DNA of 64,000 bases, taken from NCBI RefSeq assembly GCF_020740795.1, contig NC_067295.1:1550501-1614500 (forward strand). Reading direction: 5' to 3'. The notes beneath the pieces were generated by a model, which saw only the letters and a list, made by a program, of their open reading frames with translations, did no database searches and was not told the origin of the DNA. Positions 25,401 to 38,200 of this stretch are shown here, in pieces. Position numbers and translations under genes: made by a program. The stretch's first letter is position 1. Each line of letters starts with the position of its first letter. The DNA comes from Apus apus (lineage: Eukaryota > Chordata > Aves > Apodiformes > Apodidae).

Positions 25401-27184
25401 GGGCTGGGTTGGAAGCTGGAGCAATGGAAGGTTGGATGGGTTTCTCCCAGTTTTGTCACTGGTATTTTTCAGTATCATGTGTCTCAAACTGAAATCCAGA
25501 TATAATTTATTTGGTTTTGGTTTCATTGATTTGAATAGCTGAAAATGTTTGAATGGCAGCCAAGTAATGCTAAATATCCTTCTTTTTTTTCCCCCCCTCC
25601 CAAAGCTTTCTTCCCCAGTGTCAGGGAGCTGTCACTACAACTATTTTTAATTGTTGTCTTTTTCAATTCATGATGCTTTATTGAAAAATATTCATAGAAC
25701 TGTGGAGGGAGGAGGAAATTCTGGTCTTGGAGAAAGTGATGAAAATCCAAGTAATTTCACTGACCTCACCTAAATTATTTTGGAATAATGTGCAGAAGTT
25801 ACCCTCTATAACCTGACTGCTCTCATGCCACTCATAGTGCTCCAAAAAGAGGCATTTCCCACCTCTCAGTCTCAGACAAGCTAAGAAGCAGGCCATGGGC
25901 TTTGAAAACTTTGGGCAATCAAAGCCTAATCTTCATAAATCAAGGCAGAGTATCACTGTGTAGACAAAGAGAAGTGAATAAAAAAGACTTGTGTCAGAGT
26001 TTTCAAGCAGTGAATTCCTACATAGACATCATCTCCTGCCTTTCTGCTATTGAAAAGACAGAAAGACAGAAGGAACAGTTCTGGGGTATTTTTATTTGCA
26101 AACTATTCACAGAAAATTTGCCAGCTCCTTAGTGAGTATCCAGAAAGTCTTAGATTTCAGTTGTGGTCTTTCCTTTCTGCTAAAATCCAGTGCACAGGCT
26201 GGTGCTGACAGCTCCCTCTCCTCTCAGGGCTGGGCCAGCTTGTCTGCCTTGCGTGATGTTTCTGCCCCACCCTTGGGCCCACGTTGCAGAAGGGATTAAT
26301 TAGCGTTGAAATAGTTAAGAACTGAGCTTGCTGATGAATGAGCACCCAGGACACTGCCTTCCCCCAGCACAGACTGCTGCAGAAATGCTGCGCTTGCTGT
26401 GTTTGGGCCCTGCAGATGCTATTCCCCCCCCTGCCCATGGGAAGGGCTGGGTCTGGGTTTAAGCAGTTTCATGTGAATTCATCAGAGAGAACAGGGAGAC
26501 TTTGTTGTCTTCAGAGCAGCTGCCGTTTCAAAACACCATCCTTCCTGGACAGCTGGGAAGGGCAGAACTTACATGTCCCACATGGCTTTACACCTGAAAG
26601 AAGGCTTTTTTTAAATTATTTTTTTAATCCTTTGCCAGGAGCAGGGTTTTCCTGAAGAGAAGGTGCCCTCAGGAAAGAAGAGAGCTGTTGGCAGCCCCAC
26701 TCGTGCCCTCGGCACATCGCCCTGTTTGCTCACACCCACGTTTGGTGCCCAAGCTGCCTGTGGGCATGCAAGTGCTGCTCCTGCTGGGTGTCTTCCTGGC
26801 ATCAAAGACATCAGAATTAGTACAGGTTAGGCAGGAACCAACCACAGTTCTTGTTAACTTAAAAACCAAGCTTGGAGTTGCTTTATTTTTCTGTGCTGCA
26901 GGAGGTTGTGGTGCTGCTCAGTGAGGAAATCCCACTGAAATAGCACTGGGGTGACTCCCGTGATGGGGACCAGGAGGGAGGATACGGAGCAAAGTGAGAG
27001 ATGAACAGGGACTCACTGGGGTGATGGGCAGAAATTTAGATGAAATGTCCCTCAGCACCTTGATCACCTGTTGGCTGCATCAGCACCTGCATGACTTCTG
27101 CTAGAGATGTCCATCATTACTCCATCAGCACTCCTGAGTCTCAGCCAGTTCAGGTATCAGCCCAAGCCACTGAACACTGGATAC

Positions 27185-27620
27185 CTTCAGTAATTTGCTG
27201 CTTTTAATGTATTCAGTCAGGCCAATTACATAAAATTACAGGTCTGCCCTTTTCATTTTACAGATTCTTTTTGTCCTAAGAAGGTATAAATATTCAGTGA
27301 GCCTGCTCAGTGAATGCTGTGAGGGACGTCAACCTCGGAGAGCAAATATTTTTATATTGCTCTGTCTTTGAAGGTCTTTTTCAAGTGGATTTCAGAAATG
27401 TCCCCTCTCTTGCTGCACAGGAGTAGCTTCCCCTGCGTGCAAACGGTAACAAATCGCCAAGTGAATTACAAACTGGCATTTGCACTCCCTGACCATGCCA
27501 ATGAGTGTAATTTAAATAAATCCATTCAAGAGGGCCTAATTAGCAAGGACCATGCAATTTGCAGTTTGCTAATCACAGACTGAATCTGGCAGAGTACTAA
27601 GTGCTGCTGAAGTGCTGGAG
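27185..27620. promoter_or_regulatory. Candidate conserved non-coding element
   Basis: This AT-rich complex block of about 430 bases has GCCAATTACATAAAATTAC, AGGTATAAATATTCAG, GCAAATATTTTTATATTGC, CCTAATTAGCAAGG and GTTTGCTAATCAC. Words with CpG (AACGGTAACAAATCGCC) survive, unusual for neutral AT-rich DNA. Confidence 0.38.
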
Positions 27621-29084
27621 AGTTAAGATCACTCAGAGCTCTCGGGGATTAAGCACTAGATAAGAAAAATGCTGAGTTGATATTGTTGCCCTCCTGCAGG
27701 GGCTGGTGCTGGAACTGGAAAGGGAAGCAGGTCCTCGTGTGGTGCACGGCTCTCAGGAAACTGCTGCTGGTCTTTCTCTTGCTTCTGTTTTTCCAGCTGT
27801 CAAGGGAGATAACAATGCTGATTTCTTTCAAAGACTGTTTTGAGGTCAATTGAGGAGGAAAGCTGGAGTGAAGCTGAGTAACTTGTTTTTGCAGGCTCTA
27901 CTCAGTGTTTGTATTAGGAATTCCAAACTTGGAGCATCAGCTGACATTGTAAATGAGCAGGAGACATTCAGGTTAGAGGTTTGTTTGCTGTAAGCACCAA
28001 TCAAGATGTTATATGTTTACAGGAAGCTCCAGGAGCCTGAAGTGCTGCCTGTCCCCGTTGTGCCATGTGCTGGATGAATGGCAGAAGTCACAGCATCACC
28101 GTGAGACTGGTACAGAAATTGAATGGGTTCTCATCTCAGTATCTGCAAGTCAGAAATTCAGCATCTAATCACATCTTCCAGGGAAGTAACTCTGGTCTCA
28201 CATCTGCTGCCTTTGTGGCCAGGTTGGTGCACCCCTTCATGACAGCCCTGATAACATCTTCCTGGCAGGAGCTATCACAGACAAGTAAAAAGCAGGTTTG
28301 TTTTGGTTTTCTTTTTTTTTTTGGTAGGTTTTTTTTTTTTTTTTCAAAATGTAGGTGCATTGAAAATGGGAGTGGAACTAAACCACAAAGCAAAGCCACT
28401 CGATCATTAGGCGTCTGCTGAGGCTTTGGGGACGCCAAGGAGAGGGGCACAACAGCATCCTTGTTCTGGTGGCTTTGAAATGAGACAAAGCCTGTGGACC
28501 TGGGCTGGGGACAGCGACAGCATCAGGTTTCACCTGCCCTTTGTGCCTGTGGGAGAAAAGCAGCTCAGCCTGGACAAAACCTAAGACGAGTGGTGACCAC
28601 AATGGGCAGCAGTGCAGGAGCCCAGCTTGGCTCAGCAAGGCTCCATGTCAGCAGGGGCTTACGTCCCTCCAGAACCTTGCTGAGATACTAGACAAGCTCA
28701 ATGCCTGCAAGCTTGTGGGCTGTGATCCTGCTTTTATCAACCTCTGCAGCCATGCAGACCCTGCAGGTCTCAGTTCAGGTTGTTTTTGGTTTTTTTCCTT
28801 GTTTACCTTGCAGTTAATAGTGGTAAGAATGAGACCTCTACCTTCATCAGCATTTTCCAGCTACTGTACAACTCTTCCTTCCCATTTGATTAGGATCCCA
28901 TTACCATCTTTGTTATCTTCTGGCTTGTTCATTAGCTTGAAATAATTAAAACAACAAAACTAACAAAGAACCCACCTCTGTACTGGACACTTCAAACCTA
29001 TGGAGCAAAGTTAGATCCATGGATCATACTGTATAAAAGGTGACTTAAAAAAAAAACAACCCATGCAGGCTGTCAGTTCTCTGG

Positions 29085-29370
29085 CATGTCATTTGTCATC
29101 AGCACGGTGTAATTATCATGGACTTTAGTGACACAATAAATATGAGAGCACAGGTGGTATCCATTTTCAGCTGTTTAATTGAAGAAATGAAAGATCCTGT
29201 AATACAGAGTCAACACAGAATTTGTCAGGCTGCACTAAAACTTCAATAAAACTTTGACCTTGAGGTCATAAAATTACTCGTCAGGAGTAAAATTTTTTAT
29301 GATCCAGAAGTGAAGAGTATCGATTTTATAAAAAACGATTTTATAGGCAATATAAATGGACAAAATGGCC
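29085..29370. promoter_or_regulatory. Candidate regulatory element with nuclear-receptor palindrome
   Basis: TGACCTTGAGGTCA at 29255-29268 contains two AGGTCA half-sites as an everted pair with a 2-base gap. The left one, extended to TGACCTTGA, is the exact complement of TCAAGGTCA, the monomer site of ERR and NR5A receptors. Nearby CGATTTTATA occurs twice, 15 bases apart (29321-29330, 29336-29345), and GGTGTAATTATCATGG supplies a homeodomain core. Confidence 0.38.
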
Positions 29371-29989
29371 CACTCCAGCCTTCTGCAGGGCCTGAAAACC
29401 CAGGAGTGCTGTGTCAATCAATACAAATAATATTTTAAACTATAAATTTTAATTCACTTATAAAGAATGCTTTTTTTTTTTTTTTTCCTTGGAGCTGCTG
29501 CAAAAAAATGAAAGAACAAAGGAATGGTTCATCTAAAGCTTTCTCAAATTTGCTTTTTCTTGCTGGTGTGTTGTGCATTTATAAGTGTTGCAGAACAAGC
29601 CTCACTTTAGACTCCTGGGCTGGTGCTTTGTTGGTTTTGTTAAGTTCAGGGACTTGGGACGTGCTAGAGATCCTGCTGAGTGCATTTTTAAAGGATAAAA
29701 ATCATCCAGGGCATGCTGTGGGATAGCAGTGCAAGGAAAACGCAGACATTTGTTGCTGGAGCAAGCAAATGATGTGGTAAGGTGGCTCAAATTAACCTCC
29801 TACCCGGGAAGCCTGGTGCATGTCGGGGTGGAGCAGGGGCAGGAAAGGTGGGGTAAAGCCCCACAGATCGGCGGAGTCCCAAAACCCAAAACCTGAGCTT
29901 CAGTGCCTGTATTGGCCCTGTATTACAGGATCTTTCATTTCTTCTATCACACAGCTGAACACCTGTCATATTTTACACCCCCTCAGCTC

Positions 29990-30311
29990 TGGACCCGAGG
30001 CAGAGCGTGCCGGCTTTCCAAGCAGATGCCGCCGTGCCCTGAGCTGATCCCGCTGGGCTGAGTGCCCTTCCTCGGGTACCCGGGAGCCCCAGAGCTCTGG
30101 TTTTCTGGGGTTTCTGTGTGGTGTTGTGGTTGTTCCGCAGCCGTTCTCTGAGCGCCGGGGCTGTGCTGGTGCCCGCGCAGACAGGCCGCGTAGCCGCCTT
30201 CCCGCCATTTTGTGTGTCCCTCGATCCCGGGCGCCTCACGCCTCCCTCTCAAGGTGCTGCCTTCCCGTGGGGTCTGTGTCCGCCCTGACCCCTCTCCTCG
30301 GTGCGGCTCTG
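29990..30311 (+). promoter_or_regulatory. MEIOB: CpG-rich candidate MEIOB promoter and non-coding first exon
   Basis: CpG density rises sharply from about 29990. CCGCCATTTT at about 30203-30212 is an exact complement of the YY1 consensus AAAATGGCGG, typical of TATA-less start regions. About 100 bases later GGCTCTG is followed by GTGAGT, a strong splice donor at 30312. The next good acceptor in this direction before the MEIOB start is TTACAG at 32240-32245, seven bases upstream of the ATG. A non-coding first exon joined to the first MEIOB coding exon is the simplest reading, but no transcript evidence is available. Confidence 0.5.
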
Positions 30312-30423
30312 GTGAGTGTTCCTGCTTGCTCAGTCTCTCAGCTGATGCTGTTCCTGCCTGGGTGGGATGGCCGCCACGGGTTGGGCAGAGAAAGGGGATT
30401 GCCGTGCAGTGAGAGGACGAGGG

Positions 30424-30692
30424 GTAATTGGCTTTAAACTGGAAATGGAGAGATTCAGATGAGATATTAGGAAGAAATTCTTCATTATGAGGGTGGTGAG
30501 ACCCTGGCCCAGGTTGCCCAGGGAAGCTGTGGCTGCCCCATCCCTGGCAGTGTTGAAGGGCAGGTTGGATGGGGCTTGGAGCAGCCTGGGCTGGTGGGAG
30601 GTGTCCCTGCCCGTGCAGGGGGTAGGAACTAGATGATCTTTAAGGTCCCTTCCAACCCAAACCAGTCTGGAATCCTATGATTCTATGATGAT
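30424..30692 (+). mobile_element. CR1 LINE, truncated 3' end
   Basis: The copy runs from GGCTTTAAACTGGAAATGG to the 3' repeat CCTATGATTCTATGATGATG. It inserted just downstream of the candidate MEIOB CpG promoter, within the inferred first MEIOB intron, and is close in sequence to the copy at 7641-7902. Confidence 0.9.
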
Positions 30693-32252
30693 GGGCCCGT
30701 GCAAGAAAAATCTTTGTAATGAAGAGCCTGCCCTGGCTTTGGGAGTGCAAGCTCGTCTGGTGCTTGACCCCAGTTTGGGATGGGAGTGGTGGTGCCAGAG
30801 TCTTGGTGCTTTTATTTATTGTGTTTTCCATCTTGTCCTTTCTCTCAGAAGAAGGTTGTATCCTGGGTGGTGCTGAAAGTTCCCTCAGCCGTGCCTGGGA
30901 GCGGAGGTGCTGTCTGTGAGGGGGTCAGTGAGGGTGCAGTTGGTGGCTGCAGCTTCCCCTGCAGGGCCTGCTGCCCTGTAAATCCTAAACTGCCTCTGAT
31001 CTTCCTTGGATGCCTGTGCTTCCAGTGCTGTTTGCTTTCACCTGATTCAGCTGTGGTGAGAGGTATGTCATTTAGTAATATTTAACTTCTTTTGAGGCAA
31101 CAATATTAGCGTGCCTTGGAGGGATAGCTGAGGTGACTTTCCTAGGTAAGAGAACACAAATTCTTCCATATAATGAGATGGGAAATAGGTTTGATGGCCT
31201 CACTGTTCAGCAGCTTTTGTAAAGCAAATTTGGGTTATCTTCCTGTGAGAATTTAGTTCAAAATGCTCTGTTAGAGAGATGACTGTTTGTACTCGGATAA
31301 CTCCTCACTTTTTTTGATGTGTAGGCTATTTATTTTCTAGTGTGTTCAACAGATCATTACACTAATACCCAGTGAAATGGTTAACAATTCTCACACAAGG
31401 TGCCAGGTATAAAGACTGCAAAATCCTTTCAGGACTTTTGTTATAAAGTTTGAACAGGCATCCTCTAAAAACTGTCAGCAGTTCTCTCATATGAAAGTTT
31501 ATTTGGACAACTTGATGGTCCCTTTTACCAAAAAAAATATTAAAATCTGACAGCTATTTGCTAAATATCAATAATGTATCTGAGGGTACTTCTGGAATAA
31601 TAAGAGGCATTCAGACAGGCTAACAAAGCACACATGGCCCACCTTTGGCATCAAGAGAAGACCTGAGTGCACAGTAGCTCTCAGGAATGGGCCATAATGC
31701 TATGTTGGCAGCCTGAAAAGAACTGATTTTCTTAAGTTGATTGTGTTTTTTTTTTAATAACTTCAAAATTTTTCTACATTTGAGGAAGGAATGAACTTGC
31801 ATTTTAACATAGTTTAATATGAAGTCCAAAACCTCGATTAAGGTGGTTTGCAACACAACACTCTTCTTTCCTCTCATGTAAATGGCCTTTTATAAATCAA
31901 CTGCCTCATTAAATTCAGTTGGACTTCCCAGACTGGAGAAGGAGGGTAAATATTTTTCATAGGCTGGTGCTGATGGAGTCATTTAATGCTGAATAAATAA
32001 ATAAAAATCACAGAACTCAATTGAGAAGCACAGGTAGAGTAGTTAAATTCATAACTTACATTGCCAGCTACAAACAATACAGAATTGTCTACTTCAGATG
32101 GCTTGAAATGTTTTGTATTGAAGGTGGATGCTATTTAGGTCACAACATTTGTGTTAAAAGATAACTTGTTATTCTCACTATGAATAGTTTTAAGTGATTT
32201 GTTTAGATTTTTAAAAAAACCTAAATTAGTTTTCTCAAGTTACAGATAAAGA

Positions 32253-35200
32253 ATGGCTTATTCTAGTTCAACCCGGGACTTTGTTGCACTTTCAGATCTG
32301 CATCCAAATCTTGCTCGTCCTGTAAGTCTCATAGACATAGTACTTTTGTTCTCAAATGAAATTGTATATGACTGTATTATATTACTGCAAAATTATGTAA
32401 TTGATGTGTATTTAGAAACTAACTTCATTAGTATAATTGTTAGATATAAAGTACCTTCCTTTCTTTGTGTCTAAACCAGCAAAATGAAAATTGATGCTGT
32501 TGCTGTCCATGGAAGGTGGATACCACAACTATAGATATTGACTGGACAATTCAATGTCTGAAAGTATCAGAGGCTTCTTTGTGATGTTTTAAATGGAAGC
32601 TGAATTAGTAAAGACATGTACAGAGTCAGCATTATGTGGTCACAATCCATCTGTAACTTACAATAGCCTTTCACTGCAAGCTATGAACTGAGGGCCCAAT
32701 CCTGCAGTCTTGTGTGCTCGGTCCCTCTGAGCTAAATAACATAGCCCTGAATTACTCAAACAAAGCTCTTGTTGAATGGTAGGGTGTTTTACCTGGATAA
32801 AAATCTCACAGTTACATGTCAGATAGGATTGTTTCTGTTTCTTTAGAACAAAAGGCAGGTTTTTGTGGTTGTCAGTTTATGAGGAGCAGAGAATTTTGCT
32901 TGTGGGAGTACAGGAGATTAGGATGGGCTGAAAAGTAAATGTAACTAACAGCAAAGCTTTGTAGTGGGTAGATTCACACAGATGTTTGAGTATTATTTTT
33001 TTTTTATCCTGATATGAATGATTACCACCACTGGAGCAAGAGCTAAACAGGGGACTGTGCTGTAAGACTCAGGATTTTTTTCTGCTGGGTTTTAGATGGT
33101 TGAAGGAGAAATAGAAAGTATGGAGGGGCACAGGTTTTTCATTCCTTGCTCCCCATAGGTGTTGTTTTAATATGGGAGGGAGAAGACTGAACTATTCCCT
33201 GTGGCAGCATCCCCTGCCCTTCACTGTGTAGCTCACCAGCGATAAAGTGTCTCTGAGTGCTCAGAGCTGCTGGGAGCTGGAGCCAGGAGAACAAACCCGA
33301 GGCAGCAGTGCCCGTGCCCGCTCTGCCGGCTGTGGTGCTAGAGCCCTGTCCCTCTGTGGGGCTTAAATCAATTGCACATCTACAGAGCTCCCTGCCCTGT
33401 GGAAGTCCTGCTGCTTGTGAAGAGGGTGAAAACAAGGAGTTTTCCTGTTCCCACAGCTTTTTATTTGAGAGGGGTACAATTTAGCCTTTTTTTTTTTTTT
33501 TTTTTTCTTTTCATTTATTTTAAACAACTGGAAGAGGAATCAAAGAAAAGGGGTGAACTAAGGTAGCGAGTTTTATATGCCCTCACAGCAGTATTGTGTA
33601 TTCTTTCCATCTTTTCATAAACTCCTGGTCTCCAGCAAAGCTACTTTAATCTGTCATTCACAGTTACTTCCAAATACAGTGACCCACTAACTCAGTTAAA
33701 AGCATTAATTTTACAAATAAAACTAATTTTGAATATTGCAATTGGCAACATCTAGTAAAGAAAGTATTAAAAAAAAAAAGGCACTAGTATGTCATGATAG
33801 AATGATCAATGTGTGTTTAGGATTTTAAAAGCTGAGCACACATAATTCAAAGTTTTTTGGTTTGTTTGTTTTTTTTTTTTTTCCTTGGCAGTTTATTTTT
33901 GGAAAGAGAAATAGATCAAAGTGTGAGAAACTGGCAATGTGTTGATGCTGTGTTCTCATCATCTGGTTGAGCAGCCTTAAGCAAAAGAAGGCAGCAAAGC
34001 CCCCTGCTTTAGTGCAGCCATGACCTGCTCCTCCTCTTCTGGTGAAACTACTTGCTTGTGTAGTTGCACAATAAACTGATCAGGGAAATGATCTTTGGAA
34101 GTTTTTCTGCCCTTTTTCTCTCCTCTGCCCCCAATAGTTTCCAGCCAGATCACTTCCTTCTGCCAGCTTCCTGTGCAGGCTTAGAGCAAATGCAAGAGGG
34201 GTGAATGTATTTGCATCAGGGACAGGGGAGATACTTTCTTGGACACTGGAGATTTACATTAGCTTAACCCATGTGAAGAGTCATCCCGAATGTCAGTTCT
34301 TTTGACTGGTGGTGAGATACAGTGTATGTTGCACTCTGATTGAAAGGAAATGTTTGGGGTGGTTTGGTTTTTGTTGTTTGTTTTTGTTTGTTTGTTTTGT
34401 TTGTCTTTTTAAAGAAACAAAGCTAAAAAGAGAATAATACAATACTAATCTAAATCACTACATGTTGTAGACAGGTAGAAAGTATTCTGTTAGAAAGACT
34501 GGGAGAGCTAGGACATTACATTGTGGTGCAGATGCATCCTTCCAAGGAGCTCACTGTGTGAGTCACTGCAGGATAAGGCAGTTACCTTGCTCCATCTAGT
34601 GATTTGAAGCAAGCTGGGAATATGAGGTCTCATTTTTGAGCACATGTCAATATTGTCACAGTGAAGCCATGTTGAATTGCCTTGTGAAAAGGGGCAACAT
34701 TCAGCCTGGGGGGTAATTAAATTGTTACACTGCCCATGGCTAGCTGGCTGCTGGGGTTTCCCTGCTGAAACGGGAAAATGAGGCAGCACTGGATGGAAGG
34801 AGGTGCAGCCCTGAAGTGAGAGGGGTGTGACATGGTTTGCAGGACCCTCACAGTATTGTGATGTCAGTCTCTCCTTCCAGTCCTTATCCCCATTACAACT
34901 GTCATTGCCTACTTCTTAAATCCTAAAGTAGCACTGCCATACTCTCCTGTCGCATGAAAAAAACACCCCACCACACAGCTATATATTATTAATAGCTGTA
35001 TTTTATGTCAGAATATTTATTTTCAGGTGTATTTGCTCCTAGCAGTTTTGTGTGATGATTCAGATTGGGGTGCTTATGCATAATAAACACAGGTTTAGCA
35101 AAGCAGAATAAGATTGATTTTCTTTTGAATTGCTGAAAAAGTTCATTGCCTGAGCTCCCTTTGTAGTTGGTTGAGAGGCAGCAAGAAAGAGGCACCTGTA

Positions 35201-38200
35201 GAAATTAATGTTGCTCAGATGAGGACAGGAAAAATGTTCCTCCCTGTGGCTGTACACGTGTGTGTACCTCGGTGCTGACAGCAGGGGAAACCTTGGATGC
35301 TTAACTGGAAAATAAATCCTGTCCAGACTTTTCATGGTGCATTTAAGGAGATCTGAGACCTGTGCAGAGAGCGTGAAACAACAATATTGCTGCCTACCTG
35401 AGGAGAGATTGCTGAAGGACAGCCAAAACTGTGACTGCTCTGGGTGAACTTCTGTCCTCCCATTGTCTCTACAAGCAGAAACAGATGTATTTCTTTTAAT
35501 ATTTTTATTAGTCATTCTTTTCCTTAAAGTAAAATTGCCTGTTTATGTTTTAGTCTTTAGTTCATATGGTACTGTGGAATAAATAGATTAAGGTGATTAC
35601 CAGTAAGAAATATGTTTATTATCATCAGTAGAGTTACAAGTCCATGAAATCTAATTCATCGTATACATCTGTATTTAATACTTGTATTCTATAATCTCTT
35701 TATTTTTTAGAACGTAATCGGTGTGGTTATTGGGAAAACAGATGTCAGAGGCTTTCCAGACAGAAAAAGTACAGTCCCTTTTAACTGTTTTTACTTTGTT
35801 TTCTTATATGGTATAATTTGGCATATGTGACTGAAATAAGTACTTAAATGATAAACAGACTTAATGTAAAATGTATAGAATAAAAATGTGCAAAACTCTT
35901 GTTTTGGTGCATTTGAGAACCAAGATGAAAGAGCAGCATTAGTTTGGCTAAATCTTATAGATTAGAATTTGTTTAGAAAAACTCTATCATGGAAGTGTTT
36001 CAGGGTCTGAAGATGGTACCGATATGAACCCACTATTGTATAATTGCTGCTGGAATTCATCTTGCCCCTTCATGTTCATTCTCTCTTAAAACAGATGTTA
36101 AGTGATGTATTGAGGAGTGAAACAAATATTTGCACCAGCTTCATGTTATTGATCCTAAGAAAAATGGGAATTGTACATAGTTACTAGAGCATTAATTGGC
36201 AATTGGAACAACATACCCACAGCATGGAAATGGTACGGGTGCTGTGAGGAAGCATCTCCAGCCCTGGGGAGCTGTTCCAGCTCTGTGTGAAGTGGTCTGC
36301 TCTTCTGCTGGCATTGTCATCGTGCTGAGCTGCTCTAGTGGTGGATTTCAGGAGGAAGTTGTCATCGTCGCCAGAAACAATTCTACCTAGTCTGAAAACG
36401 TGGGGTTCATATTTATGCCTCCATGGACCTGCAGTCAGACTGCGCTGCTCTGTGCGATCACTGCACGGTTCTCATGGAGAAGTTTAGCAGGGCATGGTGC
36501 TGTGTGATCTGTGCAAGCTTTGGTAATTGGCTGGAAGAGAAAAGGCAGTGTAGTGTTGCTGGTGCTGATACCCCCTGCAGCATGAGCTCCCCACAGAGCT
36601 GGAAACACTTTAATGAGCTGAGCCCCTTGGCTCGGTCTGGACAGTGACTGCCCGTGCTCTGCAGCCCCGCGTGTCACTGCAGTGCTCTCCTGCATGGGCA
36701 CAGCCATGCTGGGGCTACGGGCACACTGCTTCATGGCATGGCTTTGTGCCACTTTGGGTTTGTCCATGTCTTGAAAGTAGCGTCATGTAGTCATTTTATC
36801 CCTCTTGCATTAGGTCTGTAAGTTTATACGGTGCAGCCCAAAGAGAGGGGATGTAAGTGGGTGGGATGGAGCAGGTACCACCTCGGTTGGAGCTGGAGCC
36901 ATCCGCACCCATGAACACCAACAGGTTTCCTTGCACAGCCTGCTGACCTCTAGTGGAACTCCCCATACTGCGGGTAGTCAATTCATGGCAAAATCTGTGA
37001 AAGCCTCGAAATCATAGTTTTTATACATATATTCCAGATTACAGTCAAGCTGTGGTCATGAAGTGACAGTGCTGTTTCTTTTAGCAGACATTGGATCTGA
37101 AAGGTACACCTTCAGCTTCACCATCCGTGATTCGCCGACTTATTTTATAAATGTAAATTCTTGGGGCAGAGAAGAGTATATTAGACCACTTTCAGAAAGC
37201 TTTAGAGTTGGTGACTGTGGTAAGTTGGAGTTTATTCTTAACATGGTTCTGTTAGATTGTGTATTCTCTCTAGTAAATCAGTGTTATGTGTTTGTGGTTT
37301 TGCTATATTTTTCTCTGAGGACTCAGAAAACAGTCTAATTGGAAACAAATTGTTCAGTTATGTTAAGTATAAAAAGGAAAGGAATAAAATTTCAAGGATT
37401 TAAATTAAAACCCAGTAAATATGTCAACAAAAAGACTAGATACAAACCCACTGAATGCAGCCACCCAGAACTTACCTATAGTTAATCAACCGAAATTTTT
37501 ACCTGATATTCAGTTCTTGCCAAGTATGAAAAACAAACTTTCTGAAGTAGTTTGATGTTTGTCTTCATTAGTTACAGATATTACTATTATTGTTCATGAA
37601 AACAGAACAAAAATCTTGTCTTTATTTGTGGTATGAGCTCTTATTTTAAGTCATGGTCACTAGACCAGAGTGTGTGGATAAAACTTGTGATTAGGAAGAG
37701 TAAACACACAAGAACTTGGTGTCATTTTGTTCCCATTAAATGTCTGCAGGACTCCTGTGGGACGTGGGCTCTAATGTGAGTTGTCTAGACAGACAGGGTT
37801 TTCAGTGTGAAAACATTTAGCAGCAGTTACTGCATCTATCTTTTCTTTTCCACATCAACCTTGAAAACAATCATTTTTAAAAGCTGTCTCTCTTTACGCA
37901 CATCTATATCCTGTTTTCTAACATCACTTATCCATGTTTTATTTTAGTTATAATCGAAAATCCTTTAGTTCAGACAAAGGAAGCAGAAAGGGAAGAAAAA
38001 TTCAATCCTGTAACTCCGAGGTAAAGTTGAAGCCTAGACTGGTAGTTCTTTCCAGAGAGATCAAAGTTAACACTTGCTTTAGTTGCCAGCTGATTGGTAG
38101 AAGTTTTTGGGGTTGGTCATCTTCTGTAGCTGTACCTTCCTCCCTGAGTTCAACCATGTTTGGTCAAATAATCTCAAAAGAGAATCTGTTTATCAGGATA

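Larger units (their letters stand above)
11420..29989. other. Gene desert between HS3ST6 and MEIOB
   Basis: No protein-coding exon is supportable on either strand over about 18.5 kb. The longest open frames (for example 18356-17538 minus, 272 codons, and 16099-15398 minus, 233 codons) have compositions typical of GC-rich non-coding DNA and no recognisable family. The stretch has one CR1 copy (21975-22400), short T-runs, and several islands of complex AT-richer sequence that look like conserved regulatory DNA. In human this interval carries lncRNA genes; I cannot define one here. Confidence 0.5.

Noticed and set aside
33480-33510. Long T-run as a possible retrogene tail
   Set aside because: No processed coding sequence adjoins it; it looks like a simple homopolymer in an intron.
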